DNA of 64,000 bases, from assembly GCA_965279255.1 (NCBI GenBank), contig OZ257146.1:2852001-2916000 (forward strand). Direction: 5' to 3'. The first letter of the stretch is position 1. Each line of letters starts with the position of its first letter. This DNA is from CAMFLJ01 sp965279255 (GTDB lineage Bacteria > Actinomycetota > Acidimicrobiia > Acidimicrobiales > Acidimicrobilacustridaceae). Of this stretch, positions 1-8,805 are shown piece after piece. The notes under the pieces are model-generated. The model made no database searches and was not told the origin of the DNA. It worked only from the letters and a program-made list of their open reading frames with translations. The position numbers and the translations under genes were made by a program.

Positions 1-904
1 CCTGGTCCCAGGTGATCGACCGGACCAGGTGCTCGGGGAGGGTCTTGACCTTCGCGGTCATCGCGTCGCGGACTGTCTGCGCGGTGTGGTCGCCGTCGAG
101 GTGTAGCAACAGGACGTATCGGGTGGAACGTTCGACGAGGGTCCCGATCGCGGAACGGTTGTTCTTGCCCATGATGAGGTCGCCTTCCCAGTGGCCGGGC
201 ACGGCGCGGTCGTCGATCTCGGCGGGTCGCTCGGAGATCATGACCATGTCCGGTATCTGGCCGCGGGTGTCGAGGCGGGACCTTTGGCGGCGGATTGCTC
301 GTCCGGTGCGCAGACACGACGCGAGCTCTTTGCGCAGAGCGCCACGGCCTTGCACGTAGAGCGATTGGTAGATCGTCTCGGGCGACACCCGCATCATGGG
401 ATCGTCCGGGAACTCGAGACGCAACTGCGCCGAGATCTGGGTCGGGGACCACAACTCCTGTTCGAGCCACGTTTCGACCTGGGCCCGCAGCCGCGGACAC
501 CCGGCGAGCTTCGCGATCTTGGGGCGCCGGGCGAGCTCGGCGGCGCGGCGATGAGCCCGCCATCCCGCGTATCTGGTCCGGCCGCCATTGGCGTTCACCT
601 CTCGCGACACTGTCGAGGTCGCCCTCCCCAACTGCCGGGCGATCGCCGCGAACGACTCGCCTGCGTCCAGTCCCGACCGGATCTGTTCGCGTTCACCTGC
701 CGAGAGTCGAGCGGGTGAGGGATCCCAATCCTGGCGGCGAGCAACACCGCCCACCGCTTGGATCACCCGATACACGAACCCGGTCGAGCGGGCGACCTCT
801 CTGGCCACCTCGGCAGCCGGCAAACCATCCGCGACCAGACCGATGATCCGCTTGCGTTCTTCGGGCGTCAGCTTCGGATACCGGCCACTGTTCGCATTGC
901 CCAC
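1..904 (-). CDS. IS30 family transposase, 3' end missing
   Basis: DDE transposase that catalyses cut/copy of its own element. Reading leftward from a GTG at 904 with GGGAGG about 7 nt upstream, the protein has two N-terminal helix-turn-helix regions (one around PEERKRIIGLVADG, one around ESFAAIARQLGRATSTVSRE), then SPETIYQSLYVQGRG and the integrase core starting VPGHWEGDLIMGKNNRSAIG, whose Asp in WEGD is the first catalytic acid. The second acid is probably the Asp of SITWDQ at the very edge; the terminal Glu lies outside. About 301 residues are present. Whether the copy is intact cannot be judged. Confidence 0.88.
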   Translation of the reverse strand, partial: MGNANSGRYPKLTPEERKRIIGLVADGLPAAEVAREVARSTGFVYRVIQAVGGVARRQDWDPSPARLSAGEREQIRSGLDAGESFAAIARQLGRATSTVSREVNANGGRTRYAGWRAHRRAAELARRPKIAKLAGCPRLRAQVETWLEQELWSPTQISAQLRLEFPDDPMMRVSPETIYQSLYVQGRGALRKELASCLRTGRAIRRQRSRLDTRGQIPDMVMISERPAEIDDRAVPGHWEGDLIMGKNNRSAIGTLVERSTRYVLLLHLDGDHTAQTVRDAMTAKVKTLPEHLVRSITWDQ

Positions 905-1000
905 GACAACCTCCCACTCGAGCTGGAACCAACCAACTCGACCAGAACGTTGCAACGATCACTTGAACCCGCCCACCACCAGTGGTGCAAAACGCATGCC
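1..1000 (-). mobile_element. IS30-family insertion sequence, truncated by the window edge
   Basis: The segment is occupied by an IS30-type transposase gene reading off the left edge of the window, followed by about 100 bp of non-coding DNA before the stop codon of the methyltransferase. The right terminal inverted repeat should lie in roughly 905-1000, but its partner is outside the window, so the exact end and any target duplication cannot be set. The right boundary given is approximate. Confidence 0.6.
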
Positions 1001-1022
1001 AGAACGACACGACGAGGGCAGG

Positions 1023-1658
1023 TCAGGTGACCGGGCGGCGGTGGACGGCGACGCTGTAGTCGGGCGAGGGGCCGAGGGGGTCGCCGGCCCAGGTGGCGAA
1101 GCGGTCCTCCAGCTCGAGCCCGGCGGCGGCGCACCACCGGTCATAGTCGTCGATGGAGGGCCAGCCCGCCCGCAGCTGGCAGCCCGAGATCAACCGGCCG
1201 CCAGGCGCCACGTGGGCGGCGACCGCGGCCACCGCCGCCGGCCGGTCCGGCGCGGCGACGAACCCGACGACGTTGCCGGCCATCACCACCACGTCGAAGG
1301 TGCGGCCGAGGTCGAGCCCGGCCAGGTCGGACAGGTGCCACGCCAGCTCCGGGGCCTTGGCCCGGGCCCGCTCGAGCAGGTCAGGATCGAGGTCGGCACC
1401 CTCCACCTCGATGCCGCGGCGGGCCAGCTCGATGCCCACCCGCCCGGTGCCACAGCCCGCGTCGAGCACCGACGTCGGTTCGTAGCGGCCGACGAGGTCG
1501 GCCTCGCCGTGGGGGTTCTCGCCGGCGGCGGCCATGCGCTCCCACCGCTCGTCGTACTCGCCGAGGTCGACCCGCTGACGCCACGTCGACCAGTCGCTCG
1601 ATCCGGCGGTCGGATCGCCGGTGCCGCCGGTATCACTGGTGTCTGGCGTGTCGCTCAT
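1023..1658 (-). CDS. class I SAM-dependent methyltransferase
   Basis: Predicted cytoplasmic S-adenosylmethionine methyltransferase of 211 residues, substrate unknown. Motif I is clear near residue 64 (VLDAGCGTGRVGIELA), followed by the acidic motif II region (VEGADLDPDLLERA) and a motif around FDVVVMAGNVVGF; the fold is complete. The first 40 residues are a low-complexity Asp/Thr/Gly leader, so an internal start is possible. It is the last gene of a leftward run of eight tightly spaced genes, 21 bp after the preceding hydratase-fold gene. It may modify an intermediate of that pathway or simply be co-transcribed. Confidence 0.8.
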   Translation of the reverse strand: MSDTPDTSDTGGTGDPTAGSSDWSTWRQRVDLGEYDERWERMAAAGENPHGEADLVGRYEPTSVLDAGCGTGRVGIELARRGIEVEGADLDPDLLERARAKAPELAWHLSDLAGLDLGRTFDVVVMAGNVVGFVAAPDRPAAVAAVAAHVAPGGRLISGCQLRAGWPSIDDYDRWCAAAGLELEDRFATWAGDPLGPSPDYSVAVHRRPVT

Positions 1659-1679
1659 CGGGGTCGGCTCCGGCAGGGG

Positions 1680-2753
1680 TCAGGCGGCGGGGAAGGCATC
1701 GTCGTCGACGGCGTCGACCAGGCCCCAGTCGAGGGCGGTGACGGCGTCGATCGCCCGGCCGGCGATGGCCAGATGGGCGGTGCGGTGGCGTCCGATGCGC
1801 CGGGGGATGCTGGCCGTGCCGCCGGCGCCGGGCACCAGGCCCATGGCCACCTCCGGCAGCAGGAAGGTGGCGTCCGAACGCGCCGTGACCCGCCGGGCGA
1901 AGGCCGGCAGCTCGACCCCGGCACCGACGCAGGGGCCGTGCACGAAGGCGTGCACCCGATCGGCCAATCGCGCGAGCTGGATGCCGGCGTTGCGGGTCGT
2001 GCGCACCACGTGGGCGGCGGCGGCGTCGCCGGCGGTGCCGAACTCGTCGAGGTCGCCACCGCTGCAGAAGGCCGGGCCGTTGCCCCGCAGCTCGACCACC
2101 TCGACCGACTCGTCGACCGCCGCCAGCTGCAGCGCGGCGACGAGCTCGTCGCGGCTGCGGGTGCCGTAGGCGTTGCGCACCTCGGGACGGTCAAAGGCCA
2201 GGGCCAGCACCGACCCCCGTCGGTCGACCACCACGACCGGGCGGTCGGGCCGGGGCTTGCGGGCGCGGTCGGCCCGCACGTCGAGCCACTCGCGGTGGTG
2301 CTGGCCGGCCTGCAGGAGGCTGTAGACCCACGACTCGGCGACCACGGCGTCGGCAGCCGACAACGGCTCGCCCACCCGCAGGAGCTGGGCCAGCGCGACC
2401 GACGCCCCCGGCGACTGGTGGACGGTGGCGGCCAGGCGCTCGAGCTCGGCCTCCGCCCCGTCAGGGCAGGCGACCCACGGCCGGGGCGCACGGCCGACGG
2501 CGCCGTCGCACAACAGCACGTCGAGGCCGATGCCGGTGCCCGGCGGCGGCCCGTCGCCCGTGGCGATGCCGACGAGCACCACCGGCGACTCGCGCAGCAC
2601 CCCGGCCAGGCGGGAGACGACCTGTTCCGAGCGGGGGTCGCCGTCGACCGCGACCGCCAGCAGCGGGCGACCGGCCAGCGCACCGACCGTCGTGTCGTCG
2701 AGGCCGTCGGCCACCAGGGCGAGCGCCTCGTCGGGCGACAGGATCGGGGTCAT
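1680..2753 (-). CDS. enoyl-CoA hydratase/isomerase family protein
   Basis: Crotonase-fold protein of 357 residues. The C-terminal two thirds carries the fold: FDRPEVRNAYGTRSRDELVA, GNGPAFCSGGDLDEFG (first oxyanion segment), GPCVGAGVELPAFARRV (second) and the acidic segment LLPEVAMGLVPGAGG. The N-terminal 160 residues are not typical crotonase and match nothing I recognise. The ATG at 2753 overlaps the previous stop as ATGA, indicating translational coupling; a longer in-frame upstream extension is therefore rejected. Likely hydrates or isomerises an enoyl-CoA in the operon's pathway; a second crotonase (5370-6125) sits in the same operon. Confidence 0.85.
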   Translation of the reverse strand: MTPILSPDEALALVADGLDDTTVGALAGRPLLAVAVDGDPRSEQVVSRLAGVLRESPVVLVGIATGDGPPPGTGIGLDVLLCDGAVGRAPRPWVACPDGAEAELERLAATVHQSPGASVALAQLLRVGEPLSAADAVVAESWVYSLLQAGQHHREWLDVRADRARKPRPDRPVVVVDRRGSVLALAFDRPEVRNAYGTRSRDELVAALQLAAVDESVEVVELRGNGPAFCSGGDLDEFGTAGDAAAAHVVRTTRNAGIQLARLADRVHAFVHGPCVGAGVELPAFARRVTARSDATFLLPEVAMGLVPGAGGTASIPRRIGRHRTAHLAIAGRAIDAVTALDWGLVDAVDDDAFPAA

Positions 2754-4267
2754 GGGTGCACCAGCCTGCCGCCCACCCACGTGGCCCGCACCCTGGTGGC
2801 CGAGGGCGCGGCCAGCACGTCGGCGAGGGGTGCGTCGAGCAGGCACAGGTCGGCGGCTGCGCCGGCGACGACCCGGCGGGGAGGCCCACCCGGGTCGAGC
2901 GGGTCGGCGAGGTACCAACCGAGCGCCGTGGCGGGAGCAACGGCCTCCGCCGCGCCGACAACCGCGCCGCCACGGGTCGCCCGGGAAGACGCTGCCGCGA
3001 TGCCGGCCCACGGGTCGGCCGACGTCACGGGGGCGTCGCTGCCCACGCCGACCCTGACCCCCGCCGCCAGCAACGAGGCGTGGCGGTGGAGGAACGGGAG
3101 GTCGTCGGGCTCGACCTCCCGCAGGTGGTGGTCGCCCCGCTCCGCCACCAGCGACGGCTGCACGATCACGGTCACCCCGCCGGCCACGAGGAGCGGATCG
3201 AGGTCGGCGGGCAGCACCGAGCCGTGCTCGATGCGGTCGCCCGGGAAGGGCCCGGCCTCGGCCAGCGCGGTCACCGCGGCCACGTTCTCGGCGCGCGTGA
3301 CGGCGTGGATGGCGACCGCCCGCCCGGCGCCGTGGTGGACGGCGATGCGGTGGGCCAGCTCCGACGGGTCGAGCCCCAGGGCCTCGTCGGCCAGCAGCTT
3401 GGCCGGACCGACCGTCGCCCAGTCGCCGGCCACGTCGTCCGGCTCCACCCCGAGGAGCACCAGGCGTTGAGCGATGTCACCCCGCTCGACGGCGGCCCGC
3501 AGCAGCGCAGCCCGTTCGGGCCCCAGTGCGAAGGTCGCATCGGTGACCCCGGTGATGCCCGCCGTGGCGAGGCACCGGCCGGTGACGGCGAGGTCGAGGG
3601 CCGACGGCGGCACCCGCTCGCCCAGCCAGCCGTCGAGGCGGTGCAGCCACCCGGTGGGGCGGCCGTCGGCATCGACCTCCACCCCGTCGGGCCGGTCGGC
3701 CGCCACCATGCCGTCGCCGTCGATCAACCCGACCCGCTCGAGCCCGACGGTCGAGAGCACCCATCCGAGACCGCTGCGGTGCTGCACCCGCACCGGGACC
3801 CCGGGCACCAGCGCATCGAGCCGCCACCGATCCATCGCCCCGTGCCGGTGCTCGTCGTACCCCGACGCCCGCACCCACCCGGGCCGCTCCGACCCGGAAA
3901 CGGTGCGCATCTCCTGCCCTCCAGCACGGGTTCTGCGCACCGTTTCGTGGGGGGAGGCGACGGAAGCCGAGGCGGCGGCACGGATGGCGGCGTCGACGCC
4001 GACCGCGGACCCGACAGCGTCGAGGTCGAGCCCGGCGGAGCGGGCCGCCATCGCCAGCAGGTGGACGTGGTGGTCGTGCAGCCCGGGGATGAGGGATCCA
4101 CCGTCGCCGGCGACCACCTCGACCTCACCCTTCGGCACCAGGCCGACCCCGACCTCGGCCACCACGCCGTCGACGACGAGCACCTCGACGTTGCCGTCGT
4201 GGCCGTCGACCTCGACGCAGCGGAACAGGACGGGATGGGTGCCGCGGCCGGTCACGTCGGTCACCAC
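2750..4267 (-). CDS. amidohydrolase family protein (YtcJ-like)
   Basis: Metal-dependent amidohydrolase of about 505 residues, most like the YtcJ/exoenzyme-regulatory group. Visible landmarks are the HxH metal motif in SLIPGLHDHHVHLLAMAA, a later AIHAVTRAENVAAV histidine, the DRIEHGSVL motif, and the C-terminal Asp in VGVGSDAPVTSADPW. Two GTG codons lie at 4267 and 4264; the second makes a GTGA overlap with the upstream stop. Within a lipid-type operon it could open a lactam, lactone or amide ring, which is inference. A 13-bp-arm inverted repeat lies inside the coding sequence (3897-3946), encoding residues about 108-124. Confidence 0.85.
   Translation of the reverse strand: MVTDVTGRGTHPVLFRCVEVDGHDGNVEVLVVDGVVAEVGVGLVPKGEVEVVAGDGGSLIPGLHDHHVHLLAMAARSAGLDLDAVGSAVGVDAAIRAAASASVASPHETVRRTRAGGQEMRTVSGSERPGWVRASGYDEHRHGAMDRWRLDALVPGVPVRVQHRSGLGWVLSTVGLERVGLIDGDGMVAADRPDGVEVDADGRPTGWLHRLDGWLGERVPPSALDLAVTGRCLATAGITGVTDATFALGPERAALLRAAVERGDIAQRLVLLGVEPDDVAGDWATVGPAKLLADEALGLDPSELAHRIAVHHGAGRAVAIHAVTRAENVAAVTALAEAGPFPGDRIEHGSVLPADLDPLLVAGGVTVIVQPSLVAERGDHHLREVEPDDLPFLHRHASLLAAGVRVGVGSDAPVTSADPWAGIAAASSRATRGGAVVGAAEAVAPATALGWYLADPLDPGGPPRRVVAGAAADLCLLDAPLADVLAAPSATRVRATWVGGRLVHP
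3897..3946. repeat. inverted repeat inside the amidohydrolase gene
   Basis: GAAACGGTGCGCA (3897-3909) is the perfect reverse complement of TGCGCACCGTTTC (3934-3946), with a 24-nt spacer containing CCCTCCAGC. The spacer word also occurs in the loops of the intergenic stem-loops at 30258-30365. It stays in frame and encodes an Arg-rich stretch between the metal-binding N-terminus and the barrel. Confidence 0.7.
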
Positions 4268-5445
4268 GCCGGCTCGGCGCCGACGGCCGCCGCCCGGGCG
4301 ACCTCCCGCAGGGCGACGTCGAGCACCACTCCCCCGCCGTCCCGAACGGCGCCCGCCACCAGCGCGGCCGCCACCATGCCGGTGAGCGGATCGGCCACCG
4401 CATCGGCCACGAACGCCGGTGAGCGGTCGGCGGTCCAGGCCACGAGCCCGCCGGCGGCCGCGCAGTCGTCACCGAACCCCACCCTGTCGCGCCACGGGCC
4501 GGTCCGGCCGTAGGCGGTGATCGACAGCCACACCGTGCCGGGGCGCTCCGCCACGACCTCGGCGGGGTCGATGCCGAGCCGGTCGAGGGCGCGAGGCCTC
4601 GACCCCTCGATCACCACGTCGGCCCCGGCCAGCAAGGCCCCGAGCTCGGCGCGGCCCTCGTCCGTCTCGAACGGCACCGACCGCTCGGCCTGCCCTTCGT
4701 GCAGCCGCTCGTAGAACTCGTGGTTGCCCCGTCGGGCACCATCGGGGCGGGTCGTCGACTCGACCTTCACGACCGAGGCACCGGCCCGGGTGAGGAGGCG
4801 GGCGCACGTCGGCCCCGCCCAGAGCGACGACAGGTCGACCACCCGCAGCCCCTCGACCGACCGGCCCGCGACCCGGGCGCCCGCCTGCGTCGGGATGTGG
4901 GTGCACCGCGCGTCGAGGGTGCCCCGGGCGGCCAGCTGCTCGTCGCCTGTGAGCAGCCGCTCGGCGTCGGCCACGACCGCCACGGCCAGCCCGAGCTCCT
5001 GTCCGAGGGCCGCCCCTTCGTCCACCGGCAACGTCCCGAGGCGCTCGGCCACCGCGTCCCACGGCACCCGGTCGTCGGCGGGGTCGATCTCGTCGACGCC
5101 GAGCCAGGCCGGCAACAGGTCGAGGTCGTCGAGGCGGGGCAGGCTCACCGCCAGCCAGCCGTCGGCGCCGGGCAGAAGTCGACCCGAGCCGCCGGCGGTG
5201 ATGCGCCCCTGCGGTGCCCAGCCCGTGAGCTCCGACCGTTCACGGACCAGGCCGACGGCCTCGACCCGTGCCAGCTCCGGCTCGGGCGAGCCCACCCCGG
5301 TCGCGTCCGCGAACGCGGCGAGGGCGGCGCCACCGAGGGGCGCCGCCACCTCCCAGCGCGGGTCGCCGCTCAGCGGTCCGCCTTCTTCATCTGCGCCCGC
5401 AGGCGGTCGAGCAGCTCGAGGAACACCGGCTGGCCGAGCGACCAC
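4261..5445 (-). CDS. CoA transferase family III-like protein, atypical domain order
   Basis: Belongs to the CaiB/BaiF (formyl-CoA transferase-like) family, which moves CoA between carboxylic acids. The characteristic family N-terminus (GLRVVDLSSLWAGPTCARLL, then GASVVKVESTTRPDG) appears only near residue 205, and the classical catalytic-Asp region falls in the C-terminal half. The first 200 residues look like the C-terminal half of a neighbouring family domain (GWLAVSLPRLDDLDLLPAWLG). The start is unclear: GTG at 5445 overlaps the previous gene by 76 nt, GTG near 5352 would remove the overlap, and a CTG at 5373 would give a CTGA overlap. Fusion or permutation is possible; activity is uncertain. 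Confidence 0.75.
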   Translation of the reverse strand: MVARPAGVPRAARPPAGADEEGGPLSGDPRWEVAAPLGGAALAAFADATGVGSPEPELARVEAVGLVRERSELTGWAPQGRITAGGSGRLLPGADGWLAVSLPRLDDLDLLPAWLGVDEIDPADDRVPWDAVAERLGTLPVDEGAALGQELGLAVAVVADAERLLTGDEQLAARGTLDARCTHIPTQAGARVAGRSVEGLRVVDLSSLWAGPTCARLLTRAGASVVKVESTTRPDGARRGNHEFYERLHEGQAERSVPFETDEGRAELGALLAGADVVIEGSRPRALDRLGIDPAEVVAERPGTVWLSITAYGRTGPWRDRVGFGDDCAAAGGLVAWTADRSPAFVADAVADPLTGMVAAALVAGAVRDGGGVVLDVALREVARAAAVGAEPAW

Positions 5446-6125
5446 AGCTGGGGCCCGACCTCGAGGGCCACCGCCTCCTCGGAGGTGGTGACGGCATCGG
5501 TGGCCTGGATGGTCGCCTTCATGCGCCGCACCAGCTCAGGCGGGCCGGCCGCCGCTCGCCCCGCGAGCGCACGGGCGACCTCGAGCAGCTCGGCGTCGGG
5601 CACGCACGACCACGCCAGGCCGATCTCGGCGGCCCGGGCGCCGTCGACGACCTCACCGAACACCACCAGCGCCATCGTCGACTGGAGGTCGGTGATGCGC
5701 CGCAACCGCCACGTGTTGCCGCCCCCGGGATGCAGGCCGATCTGCAGGAAGCGGGTGTCGAAGCGAGCCGATGCTCCGGCCACGATCACGTCGCAGGCCA
5801 GGGCCATGTTGAGCCCCGCACCCACGGCCGGGCCGTTCACCGCCGCCACCGTGGGCAACGGCGAGCCGGCCACCCGCAGGAAGCCGGAGTAGATCCCCCG
5901 GAGGGTCTCCTCGTCGCGGCACGCCGCCAGATCGTCGAGGTCGGCGCCCGCACAGAACGCCCGCCCGGCGCCGGTGACCACCAGGGCCCCGACGTCCTCG
6001 CGCTGCTCGAGCTCGTCCATCGTGGTGATCAGCTCGGCGTTCAGCGCGGACGAGATCGTGTTGCGCCGGTCCGGGTCGTCGAGGGTGATCGTGGCGACGC
6101 GGTCGGCGATCTCGAGCTGGATCAT
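5370..6125 (-). CDS. enoyl-CoA hydratase/isomerase family protein
   Basis: Crotonase-family protein of 251 residues, full family length. Landmarks: LDDPDRRNTISSALNAEL, the oxyanion segment GAGRAFCAGADLDDLA, and AAVNGPAVGAGLNMALACDV. In the second acid position region it reads FLQIGLHPGGGNTWRL, so the Glu common at the second catalytic site (P-E-x-x-x-G) is replaced. This hints at isomerase, hydrolase or another crotonase chemistry rather than a standard hydratase. Fourth gene of the leftward acyl-CoA operon, between the acyl-CoA dehydrogenase and the CoA-transferase-like gene. Confidence 0.87.
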   Translation of the reverse strand: MIQLEIADRVATITLDDPDRRNTISSALNAELITTMDELEQREDVGALVVTGAGRAFCAGADLDDLAACRDEETLRGIYSGFLRVAGSPLPTVAAVNGPAVGAGLNMALACDVIVAGASARFDTRFLQIGLHPGGGNTWRLRRITDLQSTMALVVFGEVVDGARAAEIGLAWSCVPDAELLEVARALAGRAAAGPPELVRRMKATIQATDAVTTSEEAVALEVGPQLWSLGQPVFLELLDRLRAQMKKADR

Positions 6126-6186
6126 CTCGGTCCTCTCAGGCGGACGGACGGCGGATCGACGGACGACAGCGGGAGGGCCGCCCGCC

Positions 6187-7287
6187 TCAGCGGGGAAGCC
6201 CCAGGATGCGCTCGGCGACGATGGTGCGCATCACGTTCGAGGTGCCCCCCATGATCGTGTACGCCGGGGCGTAGACGATCCCGATGCCGAGCTCGCCCCA
6301 CAGCATCGCCTCCGCGCCGGCGACGCGCCCGACGAAGTCGGCGACCCGCTGCTCGTATTCGGTGCAGAGGCACTTGGTGACCGCGCTGAACCCGGCCGGG
6401 GCCTGGCCGAGCACGCCTCGCACGACCATCAGCCGGCCGACCCGGTAGCCGATCTCGAGCTCGGCGATCTCCTGGCGCACGACGCGGTCGTTGCCGTCGG
6501 CCCGCTCGAGCGCCCACAGCAGAAGGCGCCGGTTCGACACCAACCGGTCGATGCCGCCGCGCTCGTGCTCGAGCTGGCGCATGGTCTGGGAGAACGCCGC
6601 CCCCTCGACACCGACCAGGTTCCCGACCGGCACCCTGACCCCGTCGAACCACACCTCGTTGAAGTGCTCGGCCCCGGTGAGGTCGCGGATGGGCCGCACC
6701 TCGATGCCGGGCGTGTCCATCGGGACGATGATCTCGCTGATGCCCAGGTGGGGCCGCCCGGGCACCGAGTCGGTGCGGCAGATCAGGTAGCAGTGGTCGG
6801 CCCGGTCGGCGAAGCTCGTCCAGATCTTGCGACCGTCGATGACCCACTCGTCGCCGTCGCGCACGGCTCGGGTCGAGAGCGAGGCGAGGTCGGAGCCGCT
6901 GTCGGGCTCGCTCATGCCGATGCACCAGGTCGACTCACCGGCGAGCATCGGCGGCAGGTGGCGGGCCTGCTGCTCGGGGGTGCCGTAGGCGATCAGCGTC
7001 GGGCCCATCTGCCGGTCGGCGAACCACGACGCGGCCACGGGTGCACCGGCCGCGATCAGCGCCTCGGTGACGAGCAGCCGCTCGATGGGCGGCCGACCTC
7101 CGCCGCCGTGCTCGACCGGCCAGGACATGCCCAGCCATCCCCGCTCACCGAGCTCACGTGAGAGCTCGCGGGAGAACCCGCAGATCCACGAGTCGTGGGC
7201 CGCACCGAAGCGGGCCACCGCGTCGGCGGCGAAGGCCTCGGCCTCCGCCTGCACGGCACGGAGCCGGTCGTCGAGGGCGAAGTCCAT
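6187..7287 (-). CDS. acyl-CoA dehydrogenase family protein
   Basis: FAD-dependent acyl-CoA dehydrogenase, 366 residues, that introduces the alpha-beta double bond of an acyl-CoA. Seen: N-terminal helical domain, the flavin/substrate beta-domain motif WCIGMSEPDSGSDLAS, EWVIDGRKIWTSFADRADH, and the C-terminal helical domain ending GGTSNVMRTIVAERILGLP. Ends at the usual family length with no truncation. It sits 30 bp behind the acyl-CoA synthetase gene and 61 bp before the hydratase, giving the order activation, dehydrogenation, hydration. Confidence 0.92.
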   Translation of the reverse strand: MDFALDDRLRAVQAEAEAFAADAVARFGAAHDSWICGFSRELSRELGERGWLGMSWPVEHGGGGRPPIERLLVTEALIAAGAPVAASWFADRQMGPTLIAYGTPEQQARHLPPMLAGESTWCIGMSEPDSGSDLASLSTRAVRDGDEWVIDGRKIWTSFADRADHCYLICRTDSVPGRPHLGISEIIVPMDTPGIEVRPIRDLTGAEHFNEVWFDGVRVPVGNLVGVEGAAFSQTMRQLEHERGGIDRLVSNRRLLLWALERADGNDRVVRQEIAELEIGYRVGRLMVVRGVLGQAPAGFSAVTKCLCTEYEQRVADFVGRVAGAEAMLWGELGIGIVYAPAYTIMGGTSNVMRTIVAERILGLPR

Positions 7288-7317
7288 CGTCCCCGTCGAC
7301 CGGCCCGTGTCGGACGA

Positions 7318-8799
7318 TCAGGCCGTCAGGTCGGCGACGACCTCGCGGCGGAGGAGCTTGCCGGTGGGCGTGCGGGGCAGCTCGGCCCGGAACTCGATGA
7401 TCTCCGGGGTCTTGGAGCCGCGCAGGTGGAGCCGGCAGTAGTCCTGCAGCTCGTCGGCGGTGAGGCTGGCGCCCTCCTCGAGCACGACCACCGCGGCGAT
7501 GCGCTGGCCCCACTCGTCGTCGGGGATGCCGACGACCACGGAGTCGGTGACGAGGTCGTGACGCACGAGGACGTCCTCGATCTCGGCCGGGGCGATGTTC
7601 TCGCCGCCGCGGATGATGGTGTCGTCGGCGCGGCCCTCGATGAAGAGGTAGCCCTCGACGTCGATCCAGCCGCGGTCGCGGGTGGGGAACCAGCCCTGGT
7701 CGTCGACGACCGAGCCCTGGTCGTACTCACCCGAGATCTGCTCGCCCCGCAGGAACACCAGGCCGACCTCGCCGACCGGGAGGGGCTGGTCGAGCTCGTC
7801 GCGGACCTCGACCTCGATGCCCGGCAGGACCTTGCCGACCGAACCGAGGCGCACCTTGGCCTCCGGGTCGCCGGCGAAGGCGGCGGCGTGGTCGTCGGGG
7901 CCCAGGAGGGCGATGGTGGAGGAGGTCTCGGTGAGGCCGTAGGCGTTCACGAACCCGGTGCCGGGGAACAGCTCGAGCGCCCGCTCGAGCACCGGCAGCG
8001 GCATGCGGGCGCCGCCGTAGGACAGCGTGCGCAGCGTGGGGACCTCGGCCTGGGCGCCGTCGAGGTGGGCGACGACGCGGGCCAGCATGGTCGGCACGAC
8101 CATCGCCTGGGTGACGCCTTCGCGGCGCACGGTGTCGAGCCAGACCTCGGCGTCGAAGGCGTCGAGGTAGACGATGCGACGGCCGGCGTAGATGTTCGAC
8201 AGCAGGTTCGCCATGCCGGCGATGTGGTACGGCGGCACGGTGACGAGCGCGGCGTCGTCGGGGTCGGCGCCGGCGAACTCGACGGTGCCGATCACGTAGG
8301 CGGTGAGGTGCCGGTGGCGCAGCAGCGCGGCCTTCGGCGTGCCCGAGGTGCCCGACGTGTAGAGGATCACGGCGATGTCGTCGGGGTCGACGAACGGCGG
8401 CAGCTCGACCTCGCCCGACGCGGCGAACGACGGGTCGACGAGAAGGCGGCGGTCGACGGTGACCGACGGATCGGCGCCGGCGACCTTGCCGTCCTCGGCC
8501 ACGATCATCGAGCCCGAGTTGGCCTGCACCAGCGGGGCCAGCTGCTCGTCGCCGAGGCGGTAGTTCAGCGGGATGAACGGCACACCGGCGTACGACGCGC
8601 CGAACAGCGCGATCGGGAAGCTGGCGTCGTTGGTGCCGCAGTAGACGAGGCCCTCGGACCCGTCTTCCACGAGCTTGGCGGCGACGCGGCGGGCCGCGGC
8701 GTCGAGCTCGGCGTAGGAGAGGGTGAGGTCACCCGAGACGATGGCGACCCGGTCGTCGAGCGTCGACGCCGCCATCTCCAGCAACAGCGAGAGGTTCAC
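7318..8799 (-). CDS. AMP-binding acyl-CoA synthetase
   Basis: ATP-dependent acid:CoA ligase of the ANL superfamily, 493 residues. The phosphate-binding loop VILYTSGTSGTPKAALL, the YGLTE motif in NAYGLTETSST, the hinge region TRDRGWIDVEGYLFIEGR with GGENIAPAEIEDVL, and the C-terminal catalytic Lys in TPTGKLLRREV are all present, so it should be active. It would activate the operon's carboxylic-acid substrate. Start is a GTG only 6 bp after the stop of the small upstream gene. Substrate chain length or ring type cannot be read from sequence. Confidence 0.92.
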   Translation of the reverse strand: MNLSLLLEMAASTLDDRVAIVSGDLTLSYAELDAAARRVAAKLVEDGSEGLVYCGTNDASFPIALFGASYAGVPFIPLNYRLGDEQLAPLVQANSGSMIVAEDGKVAGADPSVTVDRRLLVDPSFAASGEVELPPFVDPDDIAVILYTSGTSGTPKAALLRHRHLTAYVIGTVEFAGADPDDAALVTVPPYHIAGMANLLSNIYAGRRIVYLDAFDAEVWLDTVRREGVTQAMVVPTMLARVVAHLDGAQAEVPTLRTLSYGGARMPLPVLERALELFPGTGFVNAYGLTETSSTIALLGPDDHAAAFAGDPEAKVRLGSVGKVLPGIEVEVRDELDQPLPVGEVGLVFLRGEQISGEYDQGSVVDDQGWFPTRDRGWIDVEGYLFIEGRADDTIIRGGENIAPAEIEDVLVRHDLVTDSVVVGIPDDEWGQRIAAVVVLEEGASLTADELQDYCRLHLRGSKTPEIIEFRAELPRTPTGKLLRREVVADLTA

Positions 8800-8805
8800 C
8801 GGGGA

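Noticed and set aside
905..1022. Right end of the IS30 element as an exact inverted repeat
   Set aside because: The partner repeat is outside the window, so no end could be verified; only an approximate boundary is given.
588..3470. Very long open frame on the plus strand (960 codons)
   Set aside because: Antisense to several minus-strand genes with clear domains; its protein is Gly/Ala/Arg/Asp-rich and matches no fold. Long false frames are usual at this GC level.
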